Source: Pseudomonadota bacterium (GTDB lineage Bacteria > Pseudomonadota > Gammaproteobacteria > Acidiferrobacterales > UBA6901). From it: DNA of 64,000 bases. This document shows positions 1 to 8,703 of the stretch, one piece after another. Within the stretch, counting starts at the first letter, position 1, and each line of letters begins with the position of its first letter. Both the position numbers and the translations under genes were made by a program. The DNA lies in NCBI GenBank assembly GCA_027364845.1, contig DAHXOO010000001.1:112212-176211 (forward strand). Direction: 5' to 3'. A model generated the notes under the pieces. It did not search any database and had not been told where the DNA came from. It was given only the letters and a program-made list of their open reading frames with translations.

Positions 1-1354
1 CAGTGGCGTACGGCGATGACTGCACGATCGGACTCCAGGTGGGGTCACCACCGCTGGCCCCGACCGGTACCCCCTCCGCCGCCGTGATCGCAGCTCCGGT
101 CTTTGACGTGAGCGTCATGTTACCAGAGGTCGAATTATAGCTCGCTGTGACGCCGGCTGCTGCCAAGGTGGCATTGGCATTGATCGCCGACGCAACAGCG
201 GATCCCGTGACCGAGCCACCCGTAGGCGCGACAGCGATATTGGTACCATTGACAGTCACGTAAAAGTCACTCGTTCCGAGACCGGTCACGGTGGTGAAAG
301 CCGATGCCCAGTTATTGCTGGTGGTTGCGCCGCCCGCCAGACTGGCCAGATTTGAAGCGCCGCCCGTGGCGCCACCGCCCAGAGTCTGGTTTGCGATGAT
401 GTCGCGCCCATCCGCCGCGGTGAGCGTCATCTGACCGCTGGCGGAATTGAACGCAGCGGTGACACCGGTTGAGTTCGAGTAGGTATTGATCTGGTTCGCG
501 ACGTCACTTCCCGTAAGCGGGCCATTGCCGTACAGATCGTAGTTCGAGTAGATCGTCTGGCCGTTAATGGTCAGGTTATAGGTGTTACCAGAGTTCCCGG
601 AGGTCGTCGTGAAAGCCGCCGTCTCACTGGTGCTGGCGGTCGCGGTCAGCCCCTCGACACCCGAGTTGTTGATCGCCGCGGCCTTGGAGAAAGCGCTGTA
701 GTCCGTCTGACCAGCGGCTGCGCCCGCGGGCCCGGCGACCGACGCGGCAATCGTCATCGCAGGACTGCTGCCGATCTGTATCGTCTCGGTCCCGCCCAGC
801 GCTGTCGTCGACACTGCCGTGCCGGTGGCGTTGGCGATCTGGCCGATCTGGTCGGTCCGTACACCGGTGCTTAAATTGACATTGATGGTCTGGCCGGCGT
901 TGGCACCCACCTGGAACTGGGCATTGCCGAAGCTTCCATCCAGAAGATTCTGGCCGTTGAACGACGTCTGGGTCGCAATCTGGTTGATTTCCGCGATCTG
1001 CTGCTGCACCTCCTGGTTGAGTGCTGCGCGATCAGTCGGGGAATTGGAGGCGTTGGCCGATTCCACGGCGAGCTGGCGGACGGTCTGCAGGGCATTCGTG
1101 ATCTGGGTCAGCGCGCCATCGGCCGTCTGGGAAAGCGATGTGGCGTTGTTGACGTTCTGCACCGCCTGGTTCAAGCCGTTGACCTGGGTGGTCAGCAGAT
1201 TGGCGATCGCGAGACCTGCCGGGTCGTCGGCGGCGCTGTTGATGCGAAGGCCGGAGGACAGACGCTGCATCGCCGTCGCCAATGCGCCTTGGGTATTAGC
1301 GAGATTGGTCTGGGCATTGAGCGACAGCATGTTGGTATTAATGACTAAGGGCAT
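1..1354 (-). CDS. fliC: Flagellin, 5' part (C-terminal end outside window)
   Basis: This gene encodes the filament subunit, exported by the flagellar type III apparatus. It is absent from the ORF track because it runs off the left edge; I read it from the reverse strand. The product opens MPLVINTNMLSLNAQ and continues with LSSGLRINSAADDPAGLAIA, the conserved D0/D1 N-terminal signature of flagellins. A Ser/Thr/Ala/Gly-rich variable central region follows. About 451 codons are present; the C-terminal D1/D0 helices are missing only because the window ends. The start is the ATG at 1352-1354, preceded by AAGGAGA at good spacing. A sigma-28 site lies about 110 bases upstream. The gene follows flgL in the same direction but has its own promoter. 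Confidence 0.95.
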   Translation of the reverse strand, partial: MPLVINTNMLSLNAQTNLANTQGALATAMQRLSSGLRINSAADDPAGLAIANLLTTQVNGLNQAVQNVNNATSLSQTADGALTQITNALQTVRQLAVESANASNSPTDRAALNQEVQQQIAEINQIATQTSFNGQNLLDGSFGNAQFQVGANAGQTINVNLSTGVRTDQIGQIANATGTAVSTTALGGTETIQIGSSPAMTIAASVAGPAGAAAGQTDYSAFSKAAAINNSGVEGLTATASTSETAAFTTTSGNSGNTYNLTINGQTIYSNYDLYGNGPLTGSDVANQINTYSNSTGVTAAFNSASGQMTLTAADGRDIIANQTLGGGATGGASNLASLAGGATTSNNWASAFTTVTGLGTSDFYVTVNGTNIAVAPTGGSVTGSAVASAINANATLAAAGVTASYNSTSGNMTLTSKTGAAITAAEGVPVGASGGDPTWSPIVQSSPYAT

Positions 1355-1462
1355 GAGTCTTCTCCTTGAGCCCCGGGACTAGCCCGGAGCGGTTTGGGTT
1401 CTGGCGGGGTACTTCCGGCTCCCGGTTTTGGCGGGGCCGGAATACCGCCGCTTCCGCCTAAG

Positions 1463-1489
1463 TTATCGGAAGCTCGGAGAAAAACTTTA
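1463..1489 (-). promoter_or_regulatory. Sigma-28 (FliA) promoter of the flagellin gene
   Basis: Read on the minus strand, the -35 element is TAAA (1489-1486), then exactly 15 bases, then TCCGATAA (1470-1463). This matches the FliA consensus TAAA-N15-GCCGATAA at all but one base. It lies about 110 bases upstream of the flagellin ATG. Filament genes are classic FliA targets, so position and sequence agree. Confidence 0.9.
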
Positions 1490-1551
1490 GCCCGGAAGTG
1501 AAGCAGGGAATGAAGGATGTTTTACCAGTAAAATCAACATATTGAACAATG

Positions 1552-1571
1552 CTCCGGCGAACACGCCGGGC
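1552..1571 (-). terminator. Hairpin after flgL, possible weak terminator
   Basis: A perfect 6-bp GC stem (CCGGCG / CGCCGG) with a 4-base loop begins about 25 bases past the flgL stop. On the minus strand it is not followed by a clean T-run, so intrinsic termination would be weak. It may instead separate flgKL transcripts from the flagellin unit. Confidence 0.35.
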
Positions 1572-1594
1572 ATATCGATGGCATGCGCCGCACA

Positions 1595-2803
1595 TCAGCG
1601 CAGGTAGTTGAACAGCGACATCCCCTGCACCTTGGCGAACGCCTCCTGCGCCGCCTGCAGCGCAAGCTGCTCCTGGCTCAGTTGACTGATAGCCGAGGCA
1701 TAATTCAGATCTTGAACCCCCGAAAGCGTCTGCTGCAGGCCGGTGCTGTAAGATTGGTTGGTGTTCTGCTGGTCGGTCACCGTATTGAGTCGCGATCCGA
1801 CCTGTGCAAGCGTCTGATTTATATTGTTCAGACCTTGATCGATCTCGGAAATCGTACGGGTGATGGTGGTGTTAACTTGAGCCTGATCGGCCGGGCTGAC
1901 AACATTGGCATTGAGCGCGCCGACGAAATTCTGCAGCGTCGTGAACATGCTCTGGTCCTGGCTCGGTGCGACCGTGAAGCTGTCGCCGTTGGCCGGCGTG
2001 CCGCTGATGCTCACCTGCGCACCATTGAAGCTGATGTTGTTGCCGCTGGTATAGGTGCCGCTTGCTACAACACCGCTCACGCTGCCTGTGACGGTGTAGG
2101 TGATTGGGCTGGTCGACGTCGCCTGGCTGAAAGCGATGGTATAGGTATCAGGCACGAATGTTCCGGTCGTGCTACCGGTATCGATCACGCCCGAACCGGT
2201 ATTCGACGCACCGGCCGTCGTAACGAAGGTCCCGTTGCCGTTGCGCACTGCCTGGAACACCGCGCTTCCTGGGTCGCCGAAAGCGACCTGGGTGGTCGGG
2301 CCGATCTGCAGATAGCGGCTGTTCTGACCGCCGTTATAGGCCACGTTTCCGGAAGGATCCGTTATGAACGGCTGACTTTTCCCCTGATAACCCGCAAAGA
2401 TGTATTCGCCGTTGGCATCCTGCGTGTTGGCAAGCCCTACGAGTTGCTGCAGCCCCTGGTTGACCTGCTGCGCGATAGCGGCGCGCGAGCTATTTGACTG
2501 CGTGGCGTTGTTGGCCTCCACAGCCAGCGAGCGCAAACTCTGCAGCAGATTGGTGACGCTTGTGAGCGTGCTGTCCTCAAGACTGAGGCGCGCGTTCGCC
2601 GCACTGGCGTTGGTCTGGAACTGGGCGGTGTTGGCTATGGACTGGTTAAGATTCAGGATCTGAGCCGACCCGGCCGGATTATCCGCCGGCGTCAGAATGC
2701 TCTTGCCGCTCGAAAGCTGCTGCTCGGTCTGGTTCAGCTGACTCTGCTCGGTGAGCATCGCGTTGACGCTCTGGTCGTAGATTTGGCTAGTAGCGATACG
2801 CAT
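1595..2803 (-). CDS. flgL: Flagellar hook-filament junction protein FlgL (HAP3)
   Basis: FlgL is the second junction protein, between hook and filament. The N-terminus (MRIATSQIYDQSVNAML, then SGKSILTPADNPAGSAQ) is the flagellin-like D0/D1 signature of FlgL. The C-terminal helix (LQAAQEAFAKVQGMSLFNYL) is also typical. At 402 residues it is longer than the roughly 317 of the E. coli protein. The extra length is a Gly/Ser/Thr-rich middle (about residues 180-290), a surface-domain insertion. The ATG lies three bases after the flgK stop, and its GGAGGA ribosome site sits inside the last flgK codons, so translation is probably coupled. Confidence 0.95.
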   Translation of the reverse strand: MRIATSQIYDQSVNAMLTEQSQLNQTEQQLSSGKSILTPADNPAGSAQILNLNQSIANTAQFQTNASAANARLSLEDSTLTSVTNLLQSLRSLAVEANNATQSNSSRAAIAQQVNQGLQQLVGLANTQDANGEYIFAGYQGKSQPFITDPSGNVAYNGGQNSRYLQIGPTTQVAFGDPGSAVFQAVRNGNGTFVTTAGASNTGSGVIDTGSTTGTFVPDTYTIAFSQATSTSPITYTVTGSVSGVVASGTYTSGNNISFNGAQVSISGTPANGDSFTVAPSQDQSMFTTLQNFVGALNANVVSPADQAQVNTTITRTISEIDQGLNNINQTLAQVGSRLNTVTDQQNTNQSYSTGLQQTLSGVQDLNYASAISQLSQEQLALQAAQEAFAKVQGMSLFNYLR

Positions 2804-2806
2804 GGA

Positions 2807-4771
2807 TCAATGTCCTCCCACGGCCGCGATCAGGCTCTGGAACAGCGTCGACGAAGTGGCGATCATCTGCGCTGCCGCCTGATAGGCCTGCTGGAACTGC
2901 ACCAGATTGGCCGCCTCCTGGTCGAGATTGACGCCGGACACTGAGTTGCGCTGCTGGGTCACCTGATTGAGCAATGCCTGCTGCGCGGTACTGCTGGTGT
3001 CGGCATTCTGTGTCTGGGTGCCGACATTCGCGATGAGATTGCTGTAGGCGCCGTTGTAGCTTGCTGTTCCATTCGCCAGCGTCGATTGCGTGGCCAACCC
3101 CGCGAGCGCAAGTGCATTGCGGTTGTCACTGACGGCGTTGCTGTTGTTGGAAATGACAAAGCTGTCGCCATTGGCGGGCACCCCGGACATGGTGAAGGTG
3201 ATGCCGCCATACCCGGCGAAACTGAACTGCTTGCCGCCGCTGTCGGTTGCGGGATTATAGGCAAGCGTGCCGCCCGGACCTCCGGTTATGTTGAACTGCT
3301 GGGTAGTAGAATCGTAAGTAAGCGTGATATTGCTGGAAAGCGGCAGATTCGTAGTATTGGTGACGCTGCCGGGGCTAATCGCGCCCGTGCCCTGGTTGGT
3401 CGGTACGCCGTTTGCATCAGTGGCTACGGCCGTGCTGATCGGTGCCGCCGCAGCAATCTGGCTGGTATTCGATATTGCGACACCGATGTCGGATGCTGCC
3501 GTGCGCGTGGGCTCGATCATGAAACTATCACCCACGGCGATATTTCCCGCCGTGAGGCTCAAAGTGACACCATCGACCGTCTGCGGTGAGCCCGGAAAGG
3601 TTGTGAGATTCGTGACACTGTTGTCCGACAGCCTGGTGAGCGTGTAGCCAGTCGCGGTGCGGTCCAGGCGATAATCACTGGTCGTCAGCGCAGAGACATT
3701 GGTGACAGTTGCGCTGATCGTCGCCGGAGGTGATCCGGTATTGCTGCTGCTCGCGAGCACCTTCGGGCTAGAGACGTCGATGGTACTAAAGAAGTTCTGG
3801 TTGATATTGCCGTTGAGATCCATCCCCAGACGGTTCTGGGCATTGAAACTGGCCGCCAGGCCGATTGCGACCTGCCCTAGGGCATTTTCTGACGGGTTGA
3901 GGACTTGGTCGCGAAACGCCAGCGCGCCGCCGAGTGTCCCGCCGGTGACCTGACTTGAGATGACGGTGGTCGTGCCCCCGACGGTGTACCCGACCTCGGA
4001 GCGTGTCGCATCGTAGGGATTGGCGACAGTGCTGAGGGTGTTCGCGTTCGAGCCGATCACGAGTGTCTGGCCGTTGCCGATGAACACATTGAGCGATCCA
4101 TCGGTCTGGGGCACAGTGGTGACCGACACCTGCTGCGACAGTTGGTTGATAAGCTCGTCGCGCTGGTCGAGCAGGGTGTTTGGCGGCTGGCCGCTGGCCG
4201 CGCCCTGGAGCTGCGCAATCTGGCCATTTAGCTTGGCGATAGAGCTGGCGAGACTGTTGATCTGGTTCACACTGGTGCTGATCTGGCTGTTGACACCACT
4301 GTCAAGGGTAGATAGCTGGCTGTCCAGATAATGAAAATTGCTGACGAGCGACTGGCCTTGGCTCAGCATAACCTGGCGCGCGGACGTGGACGAAGGGTCG
4401 TTGGCGACTCCCTGCACGGCATTAAAGAAGCTTTGCAGGTTGGGCGAGAGCCCCGCCTGGGGGTCAGCAAGCAAGTTTCCAACCTGGGTGGAAAGCTGAT
4501 AAATATTTTGCAGCTGGCTGTTGGCCGAGGTGGCAGTGTTCACCTGTCCGGTCAAATATTGGTCATAGACCCGCTGGATGCTAGACACCTGCACGCCGGT
4601 ACCGAGGTAACCGGCGCCACTGTACTGCGGGGTACTGGGGGTAAGCTGCACACGCTCGCGGCTGTAACCGGGTGTGTTGACGTTGGCGATGTTGTTGCTG
4701 ACAGTCGCCATCTCCGTCTGGAACGCGAGCAGGCCCGACACCGCCGAGCTGAGCATGTCTGCGCCGGCCAT
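2807..4771 (-). CDS. flgK: Flagellar hook-associated protein FlgK (HAP1)
   Basis: FlgK is the first hook-filament junction protein. The N-terminus (MLSSAVSGLLAFQTEMATVSNNIANVNTPGYSRERV) carries the flagellar rod/hook family motif with the NIANVNTPGYSR box. The C-terminus (VSGVNLDQEAANLVQFQQAYQAAAQMI) is the matching FlgK-type helix. At 654 residues it exceeds the roughly 550 of enteric FlgK through a Thr/Ser/Asn-rich middle section. The gene starts 77 bases after flgJ and is followed by flgL three bases downstream. A near-perfect sigma-28 promoter overlaps the end of flgJ, so flgKL can be expressed late and separately from the flgB-J operon. Confidence 0.95.
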   Translation of the reverse strand: MAGADMLSSAVSGLLAFQTEMATVSNNIANVNTPGYSRERVQLTPSTPQYSGAGYLGTGVQVSSIQRVYDQYLTGQVNTATSANSQLQNIYQLSTQVGNLLADPQAGLSPNLQSFFNAVQGVANDPSSTSARQVMLSQGQSLVSNFHYLDSQLSTLDSGVNSQISTSVNQINSLASSIAKLNGQIAQLQGAASGQPPNTLLDQRDELINQLSQQVSVTTVPQTDGSLNVFIGNGQTLVIGSNANTLSTVANPYDATRSEVGYTVGGTTTVISSQVTGGTLGGALAFRDQVLNPSENALGQVAIGLAASFNAQNRLGMDLNGNINQNFFSTIDVSSPKVLASSSNTGSPPATISATVTNVSALTTSDYRLDRTATGYTLTRLSDNSVTNLTTFPGSPQTVDGVTLSLTAGNIAVGDSFMIEPTRTAASDIGVAISNTSQIAAAAPISTAVATDANGVPTNQGTGAISPGSVTNTTNLPLSSNITLTYDSTTQQFNITGGPGGTLAYNPATDSGGKQFSFAGYGGITFTMSGVPANGDSFVISNNSNAVSDNRNALALAGLATQSTLANGTASYNGAYSNLIANVGTQTQNADTSSTAQQALLNQVTQQRNSVSGVNLDQEAANLVQFQQAYQAAAQMIATSSTLFQSLIAAVGGH

Positions 4772-4848
4772 CGATCAGGCTCCTGAAGCAACGACGCTCG
4801 GCGTCGGCACGTGGATCACTATTTGGAAGCAGTGCATCGCGAAGCTCC

Positions 4849-5751
4849 TCATGTGTTTATCGGCATCTTTCCGGACAACTTTAGACCTGCGATCGCATTA
4901 CGCAGTGTCCCTCCGGAAAGCACCGCCTGGATCTTGTTGGCGTAGCTCGGGTCAGTGGCATAGCCGGCTTTCTGCAGCGCATCGGTAAAGGCGGCCGGGT
5001 CATCGGCACTCTTCAGCGCCTGCGCATAGCGCGGATTGGCCTTTAGGAATTGCACATAGTCGCTGAAGCTCTGTGCATAGGAATCGTAGGCGCGAAACGC
5101 GGCGGTGCCGCGCTTCGCTACACCGTCCACGTATTCGAGCGTCGGTACGGTGGCAGTTGGTCCGTCCCAGCTCGCGTCTGCCTTGATGCCAAAGAGATTG
5201 TAGCTGGAGCTGCCATCCGGCATCTGCGCAATCGACTTTCCCCACCCGGTCTCATGTGCGGCCTGCGCCAGGAGCACAGCCGGTGACACCCCAATCGCGC
5301 GCGCAGTACTTACAGCCTGAGGCCACAATGTACTCACGAATTCCTGTGGGTCTAATGTCGAAGACGAGACCGCGGACGAAGCTTTCACCTTGCCTGCAGC
5401 AGTAGTAGCCTTGCCGGTAGATGTAGCCTTGCTGGCCCCCTGTGTGCCACCGCCAAGCTGCTTGACGAGCATACTGGCCAGACCCAGGCCGCGTCCCTGG
5501 GACAGGAGAAGTGCGAGCTGATTGTCGTACAAGTCCTGGTAGAATTTGACCTGGCTGCCACCAAATAAGGAATCGCCAAAATCCGCCTTGCGCATGCTCT
5601 TGAGCATCATCTGTGTAAACAAAGCTTCGAACTGGCTCGCTACCTCGCGCAGATTCTGCGTGGTGTTGCCTTCCTGCTTCACGGCCGCACTCAGCTGATC
5701 CAGCCCCTGGAGATCGGTGTAGACGCTTACACTGGGTATCGAGTCAGCCAT
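4849..5751 (-). CDS. flgJ: Flagellar rod assembly protein / muramidase FlgJ
   Basis: FlgJ caps the growing rod and opens the peptidoglycan for it. The N-terminal rod-binding domain (about residues 30-110) includes LREVASQFEALFTQMMLKSMR. The C-terminal glucosaminidase-type domain (about 150-295) includes LLAQAAHETGWGKS, with the catalytic Glu of this family, and YNLFGIKAD. A low-complexity Ala/Thr/Lys linker joins them. The track begins 11 codons earlier, but the ATG at 5751 (MADSIPSVSVYTDLQ) has an AGGAAAA ribosome site and the usual FlgJ start. Length is 300 residues. The last codons overlap the flgKL promoter. Confidence 0.94.
   Translation of the reverse strand: MADSIPSVSVYTDLQGLDQLSAAVKQEGNTTQNLREVASQFEALFTQMMLKSMRKADFGDSLFGGSQVKFYQDLYDNQLALLLSQGRGLGLASMLVKQLGGGTQGASKATSTGKATTAAGKVKASSAVSSSTLDPQEFVSTLWPQAVSTARAIGVSPAVLLAQAAHETGWGKSIAQMPDGSSSYNLFGIKADASWDGPTATVPTLEYVDGVAKRGTAAFRAYDSYAQSFSDYVQFLKANPRYAQALKSADDPAAFTDALQKAGYATDPSYANKIQAVLSGGTLRNAIAGLKLSGKMPINT
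4857..4883 (-). promoter_or_regulatory. Sigma-28 promoter for flgKL, embedded in the end of flgJ
   Basis: On the minus strand TAAA (4883-4880), 15 bases, then GCCGATAA (4864-4857) gives a perfect match to the FliA consensus. It lies within the last codons of flgJ (the residues KLSGKMPINT), about 85 bases before the flgK ATG. The coding sequence therefore carries a complete promoter. Confidence 0.9.
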
Positions 5752-5827
5752 GGTTTTCCTGACGTTTTTCCTGGTCTGTTTCACACCGTAACCGGGATCC
5801 GGAATCGCCCGGCAGCCGGCGTTTGCG

Positions 5828-6949
5828 CTAGATGACGATCAATTGGGCACGCAGAGCGCCAGCGGCGTGCAATGCCTCCAAGATCGCCACGAGGTCGCCC
5901 GGCGCCGCGCCTACCTGGTTCACGGCACGCACAATTGAGGCAAGCGACACACCTGGCTTGAACAGGAACATACGCCTGCCCTGTTCAGTCGCCTGGACTT
6001 CGGATCTGGGCACCACCGTGGTCGTGCCACCGGAAAGGGGCCCTGGCTGACTCACCAGCGGTCGTTCAGTGATGGTCACGGTCAGGTCTCCATGCGACAC
6101 GGCGGCCGCGGTCACGCGCACATGTTGGCCGATGACGATAGTTCCGGTGCGGGCATTGACGATGACGCGTGCCGGCGGAGATGCTGGACGAAGATTCAGA
6201 TTCTCGAGCACGGAAACGAAGGCGACGCGCTGCGCCGGGTCCACCGGTGCACGCACCCGTACCGAGTCACCATCCAGCGGACGGGCCGTGTCAGGACCAA
6301 TCGCGGTGTTTATGGCCTGTGCCATGCGCTCGGCGGTGGTGAAATCGGCGGTATCGAGATCGAACGTCAGACTGTCGCCCAGGGCAAAGCTGTTCGGAAC
6401 CGCGCGCTCGACCGTAGCCCCATTAGGTATGGTGCCAGCACTTGGTATGTTGACCACGATTTTCGATCCGTCCTTGCCCGACGCACTGAAACCCCCGACC
6501 ATGAGGTTGCCCTGAGCGATTGCATAGACCCTGCCGTTGGCCCCTTTAAGCGGGGTCATCAGGAGGCTGCCGCCGCGCAGGCTGGTGGCATTGCCGATCG
6601 ACGACACTGTGATGTCGATGGCCTGACCCGGCTTGGCGAAAGGCGGGAGTTCGGCGTACACCACCACAGCAGCGACATTCTTGAGCTGCGGATTGACGTT
6701 GGCTGGAACGTTCACGCCGAAGCGCGCCAGCATGCTTTCCAGGCTCTGGGTAGTAAATGGCGTCTGGGTGGTCTGGTCGCCGGTGCCATCCAGCCCCACG
6801 ACCAGGCCGTACCCGATCAGCTGATTACTGCGCACTCCGGCGATCGTCGTCAGATCCTTGATGCGGTCGGCGTACGTGGCACCACTCGCCATCAGCAGCA
6901 GCCCAGCAACCAGCGCCCTTACGATAGCTCTAACGATAGCTCTAAACAT
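5828..6949 (-). CDS. flgI: Flagellar P-ring protein FlgI
   Basis: FlgI forms the periplasmic P ring, a bushing in the peptidoglycan layer. A Sec signal peptide (hydrophobic [11 protein letters not shown], cleavage near TYA-DRIKDL) is followed by the family opening [32 protein letters not shown]. The C-terminal box [40 protein letters not shown] is also conserved. Length (373) is normal. The first codons contain a direct 12-base tandem duplication that gives the repeated peptide AIVRAIVRA in the signal-peptide n-region. An ATG at residue 20 is unlikely because it would delete the signal peptide. Confidence 0.96.
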   Translation of the reverse strand: MFRAIVRAIVRALVAGLLLMASGATYADRIKDLTTIAGVRSNQLIGYGLVVGLDGTGDQTTQTPFTTQSLESMLARFGVNVPANVNPQLKNVAAVVVYAELPPFAKPGQAIDITVSSIGNATSLRGGSLLMTPLKGANGRVYAIAQGNLMVGGFSASGKDGSKIVVNIPSAGTIPNGATVERAVPNSFALGDSLTFDLDTADFTTAERMAQAINTAIGPDTARPLDGDSVRVRAPVDPAQRVAFVSVLENLNLRPASPPARVIVNARTGTIVIGQHVRVTAAAVSHGDLTVTITERPLVSQPGPLSGGTTTVVPRSEVQATEQGRRMFLFKPGVSLASIVRAVNQVGAAPGDLVAILEALHAAGALRAQLIVI

Positions 6950-7084
6950 TTCCGTATCGCCTGTCTGTAAAAAAGCGGCCGCCCTCTAGTCCAGGTCCCG
7001 GCCTTCCGCCACAGTTCCGGACAAAGCGCGATGCACGGTCCGATCCGCAGCGTAGTCCAGTCCAGCCCCCAATGCCGGTGGCTC

Positions 7085-7771
7085 TCAAAACGGCCACCAC
7101 TTGCTGTTGAAAAAGCGCGCTAGCCAGCCCATGGAGTTAGCGTCGGCCATCGCACCGGTTCCGGTATAGACGATCCGGGCATCCGCCACCTTGGTCGACA
7201 CTACCGAGTTGTCGGGCTGGATATCCTGCGGCCGCACGATACCGGCAATGCGGATTTTCTCAGTGCCCTGGTTGAGGGTTAGCAGCTTCTCGCCGCTGAT
7301 CACGAGGTTTCCGTTCGCCAAGACCTGGGTCACAGTGACCGAGATGTTGCCAGTTAGGGTGTTGTCCTGGCTGCTGTCGCCCTGGCCGCTGAACTTCTGG
7401 CTGTCGTTGATACCGGTATTGAAAATATCCTGCCCGTTGTGCGTTACTTCGCCTCCCAATATGGTCGGAGTCGGCAGGTCAACGGTGGTGTCCTTCTTGG
7501 TGTCGGTGGTCGCATTCTTGCTCGCACTGTTGCTTTCGAGGAGCACCACCGTGAGTACGTCGCCGACGCGATGCGCCCGGGTGTCGGCAAACAGATTCAT
7601 GCCCAGCCCCGGCTGGTAGATCGCGCCAGGATCGCGGTTCGCCGCGGTTTGCGCCACTGGCACCGTTGCCGCGTAGTCCGGCAATTTGTGCGGGGCAGTG
7701 GCGCAGCCCACAAGCACCACTGCCAGCCCCAGCAATACCGGGATAAGCCCGCGCTTGGTCATGGTTTTCAC
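7085..7771 (-). CDS. flgH: Flagellar L-ring lipoprotein FlgH
   Basis: FlgH forms the outer-membrane L ring. The N-terminus is a lipoprotein signal (GLAVVLVGCATAP, lipobox Cys about residue 23). The family sequence GAIYQPGLGMNLFADTRAHRVGDVLTVVL follows. Conserved blocks GNLVISGEKLLTLNQGTEKIRIAGIVRPQDI and the C-terminal NSMGWLARFFNSKWWPF are present. At 228 residues it has the usual length. It sits 25 bases after flgG and 135 bases before flgI in the flgB-J operon. The two rings, FlgH and FlgI, assemble together around the FlgG distal rod. Confidence 0.96.
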   Translation of the reverse strand: MKTMTKRGLIPVLLGLAVVLVGCATAPHKLPDYAATVPVAQTAANRDPGAIYQPGLGMNLFADTRAHRVGDVLTVVLLESNSASKNATTDTKKDTTVDLPTPTILGGEVTHNGQDIFNTGINDSQKFSGQGDSSQDNTLTGNISVTVTQVLANGNLVISGEKLLTLNQGTEKIRIAGIVRPQDIQPDNSVVSTKVADARIVYTGTGAMADANSMGWLARFFNSKWWPF

Positions 7772-7796
7772 CGGTTTCTGTGTCCGCGTCGCCGCA

Positions 7797-8582
7797 TCAG
7801 AGGTTACTGGTCAGGAACTGCAGCATCTGCGAGCTGGTGGAAATCGCCTTGGAGTTCATTTCGTAGGCGCGTTGGGTCTCGATCATGTCGACCATTTCCT
7901 GGACCACATTGACATTCGAGCTTTCCACCGAACCCTGCACCAACGTGCCGAGACCGTTGAGGCCAGGCGTGCCCGTCTGGGGCGTGCCGCTCGCGGCAGT
8001 CTGCAGATAGAGATTGTCACCCACTGGCTCAAGGCCCGGTGGATTGATGAAATCCGCAAGCTGCAAATTGCCGAGCTGGGAGGGCGTCGCACTGCCCGAG
8101 AGCTGGGCGGACACCGTACCGTCTGAACCAATGGTGATGCTCTGGGAGCTAGGCGGTATCGTGATGCCGGGTTGAACCACGTAACCGCTGGAAGTGACCA
8201 ACTGCCCCTGCGCATTGACCTGCAGCGTTCCGTCACGGGTATAGGCCAGAGTCCCGTCCGGCTGCAGGACCTGCAGGAAACCGCGACCGTTAATCGCAAC
8301 ATCGAGTGGATTACCGGTCTGGACCAGGTTGCCTTGCGTGAACAACTTCTCCGTTGCAACCGGGCGCACACCGGTGCCGAGCATCAGCCCCGAGGGGAGC
8401 TGGCTGTTCTGCGTCGACTGCGCACCGGGCTGACGCACGGTCTGGTAAAGCAAGTCCTCGAAAACCGCCCGGCTGCGCTTGAAACCGGTGGTATTGACGT
8501 TGGCAAGATTGTTGGAGATCACAGCCATTCGCATCTGCTGCGCATCCAGGCCGGTCTTCGCTATCCACAGTGCCGGATCCAT
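7797..8582 (-). CDS. flgG: Flagellar distal rod protein FlgG
   Basis: FlgG is the distal rod, which acts as drive shaft. [44 protein letters not shown] is the canonical FlgG opening. [16 protein letters not shown] and the C-terminal [33 protein letters not shown] are family blocks. The length of 261 matches E. coli FlgG almost exactly. The ATG has AGGAACC upstream. A 121-base gap with a hairpin separates it from flgF, which is unusual in an otherwise tight operon. Confidence 0.97.
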   Translation of the reverse strand: MDPALWIAKTGLDAQQMRMAVISNNLANVNTTGFKRSRAVFEDLLYQTVRQPGAQSTQNSQLPSGLMLGTGVRPVATEKLFTQGNLVQTGNPLDVAINGRGFLQVLQPDGTLAYTRDGTLQVNAQGQLVTSSGYVVQPGITIPPSSQSITIGSDGTVSAQLSGSATPSQLGNLQLADFINPPGLEPVGDNLYLQTAASGTPQTGTPGLNGLGTLVQGSVESSNVNVVQEMVDMIETQRAYEMNSKAISTSSQMLQFLTSNL

Positions 8583-8643
8583 TTAGGTTCCTCGCTTTTG
8601 TTCAATGAAAGATTGGGCACAGCATGCGGCAAAATCCCGCACC

Positions 8644-8667
8644 GGGCGGAGAAAAGCGTTTTCGCCC
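8644..8667 (-). other. Hairpin between flgF and flgG
   Basis: GGGCG pairs with CGCCC, with an inner AAAA/TTTT extension around a GCG loop and a 3-base bulge. On the minus strand it lies about 37 bases after the flgF stop and 60 bases before the flgG start. It could act as an attenuator, an RNA-stability element or a partial terminator that adjusts the ratio of proximal to distal rod protein. No clean T-tract follows it immediately. Confidence 0.35.
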
Positions 8668-8703
8668 AACGCTGTACAGTTTTAGGTTCGTATTCGCCAT
8701 TAG

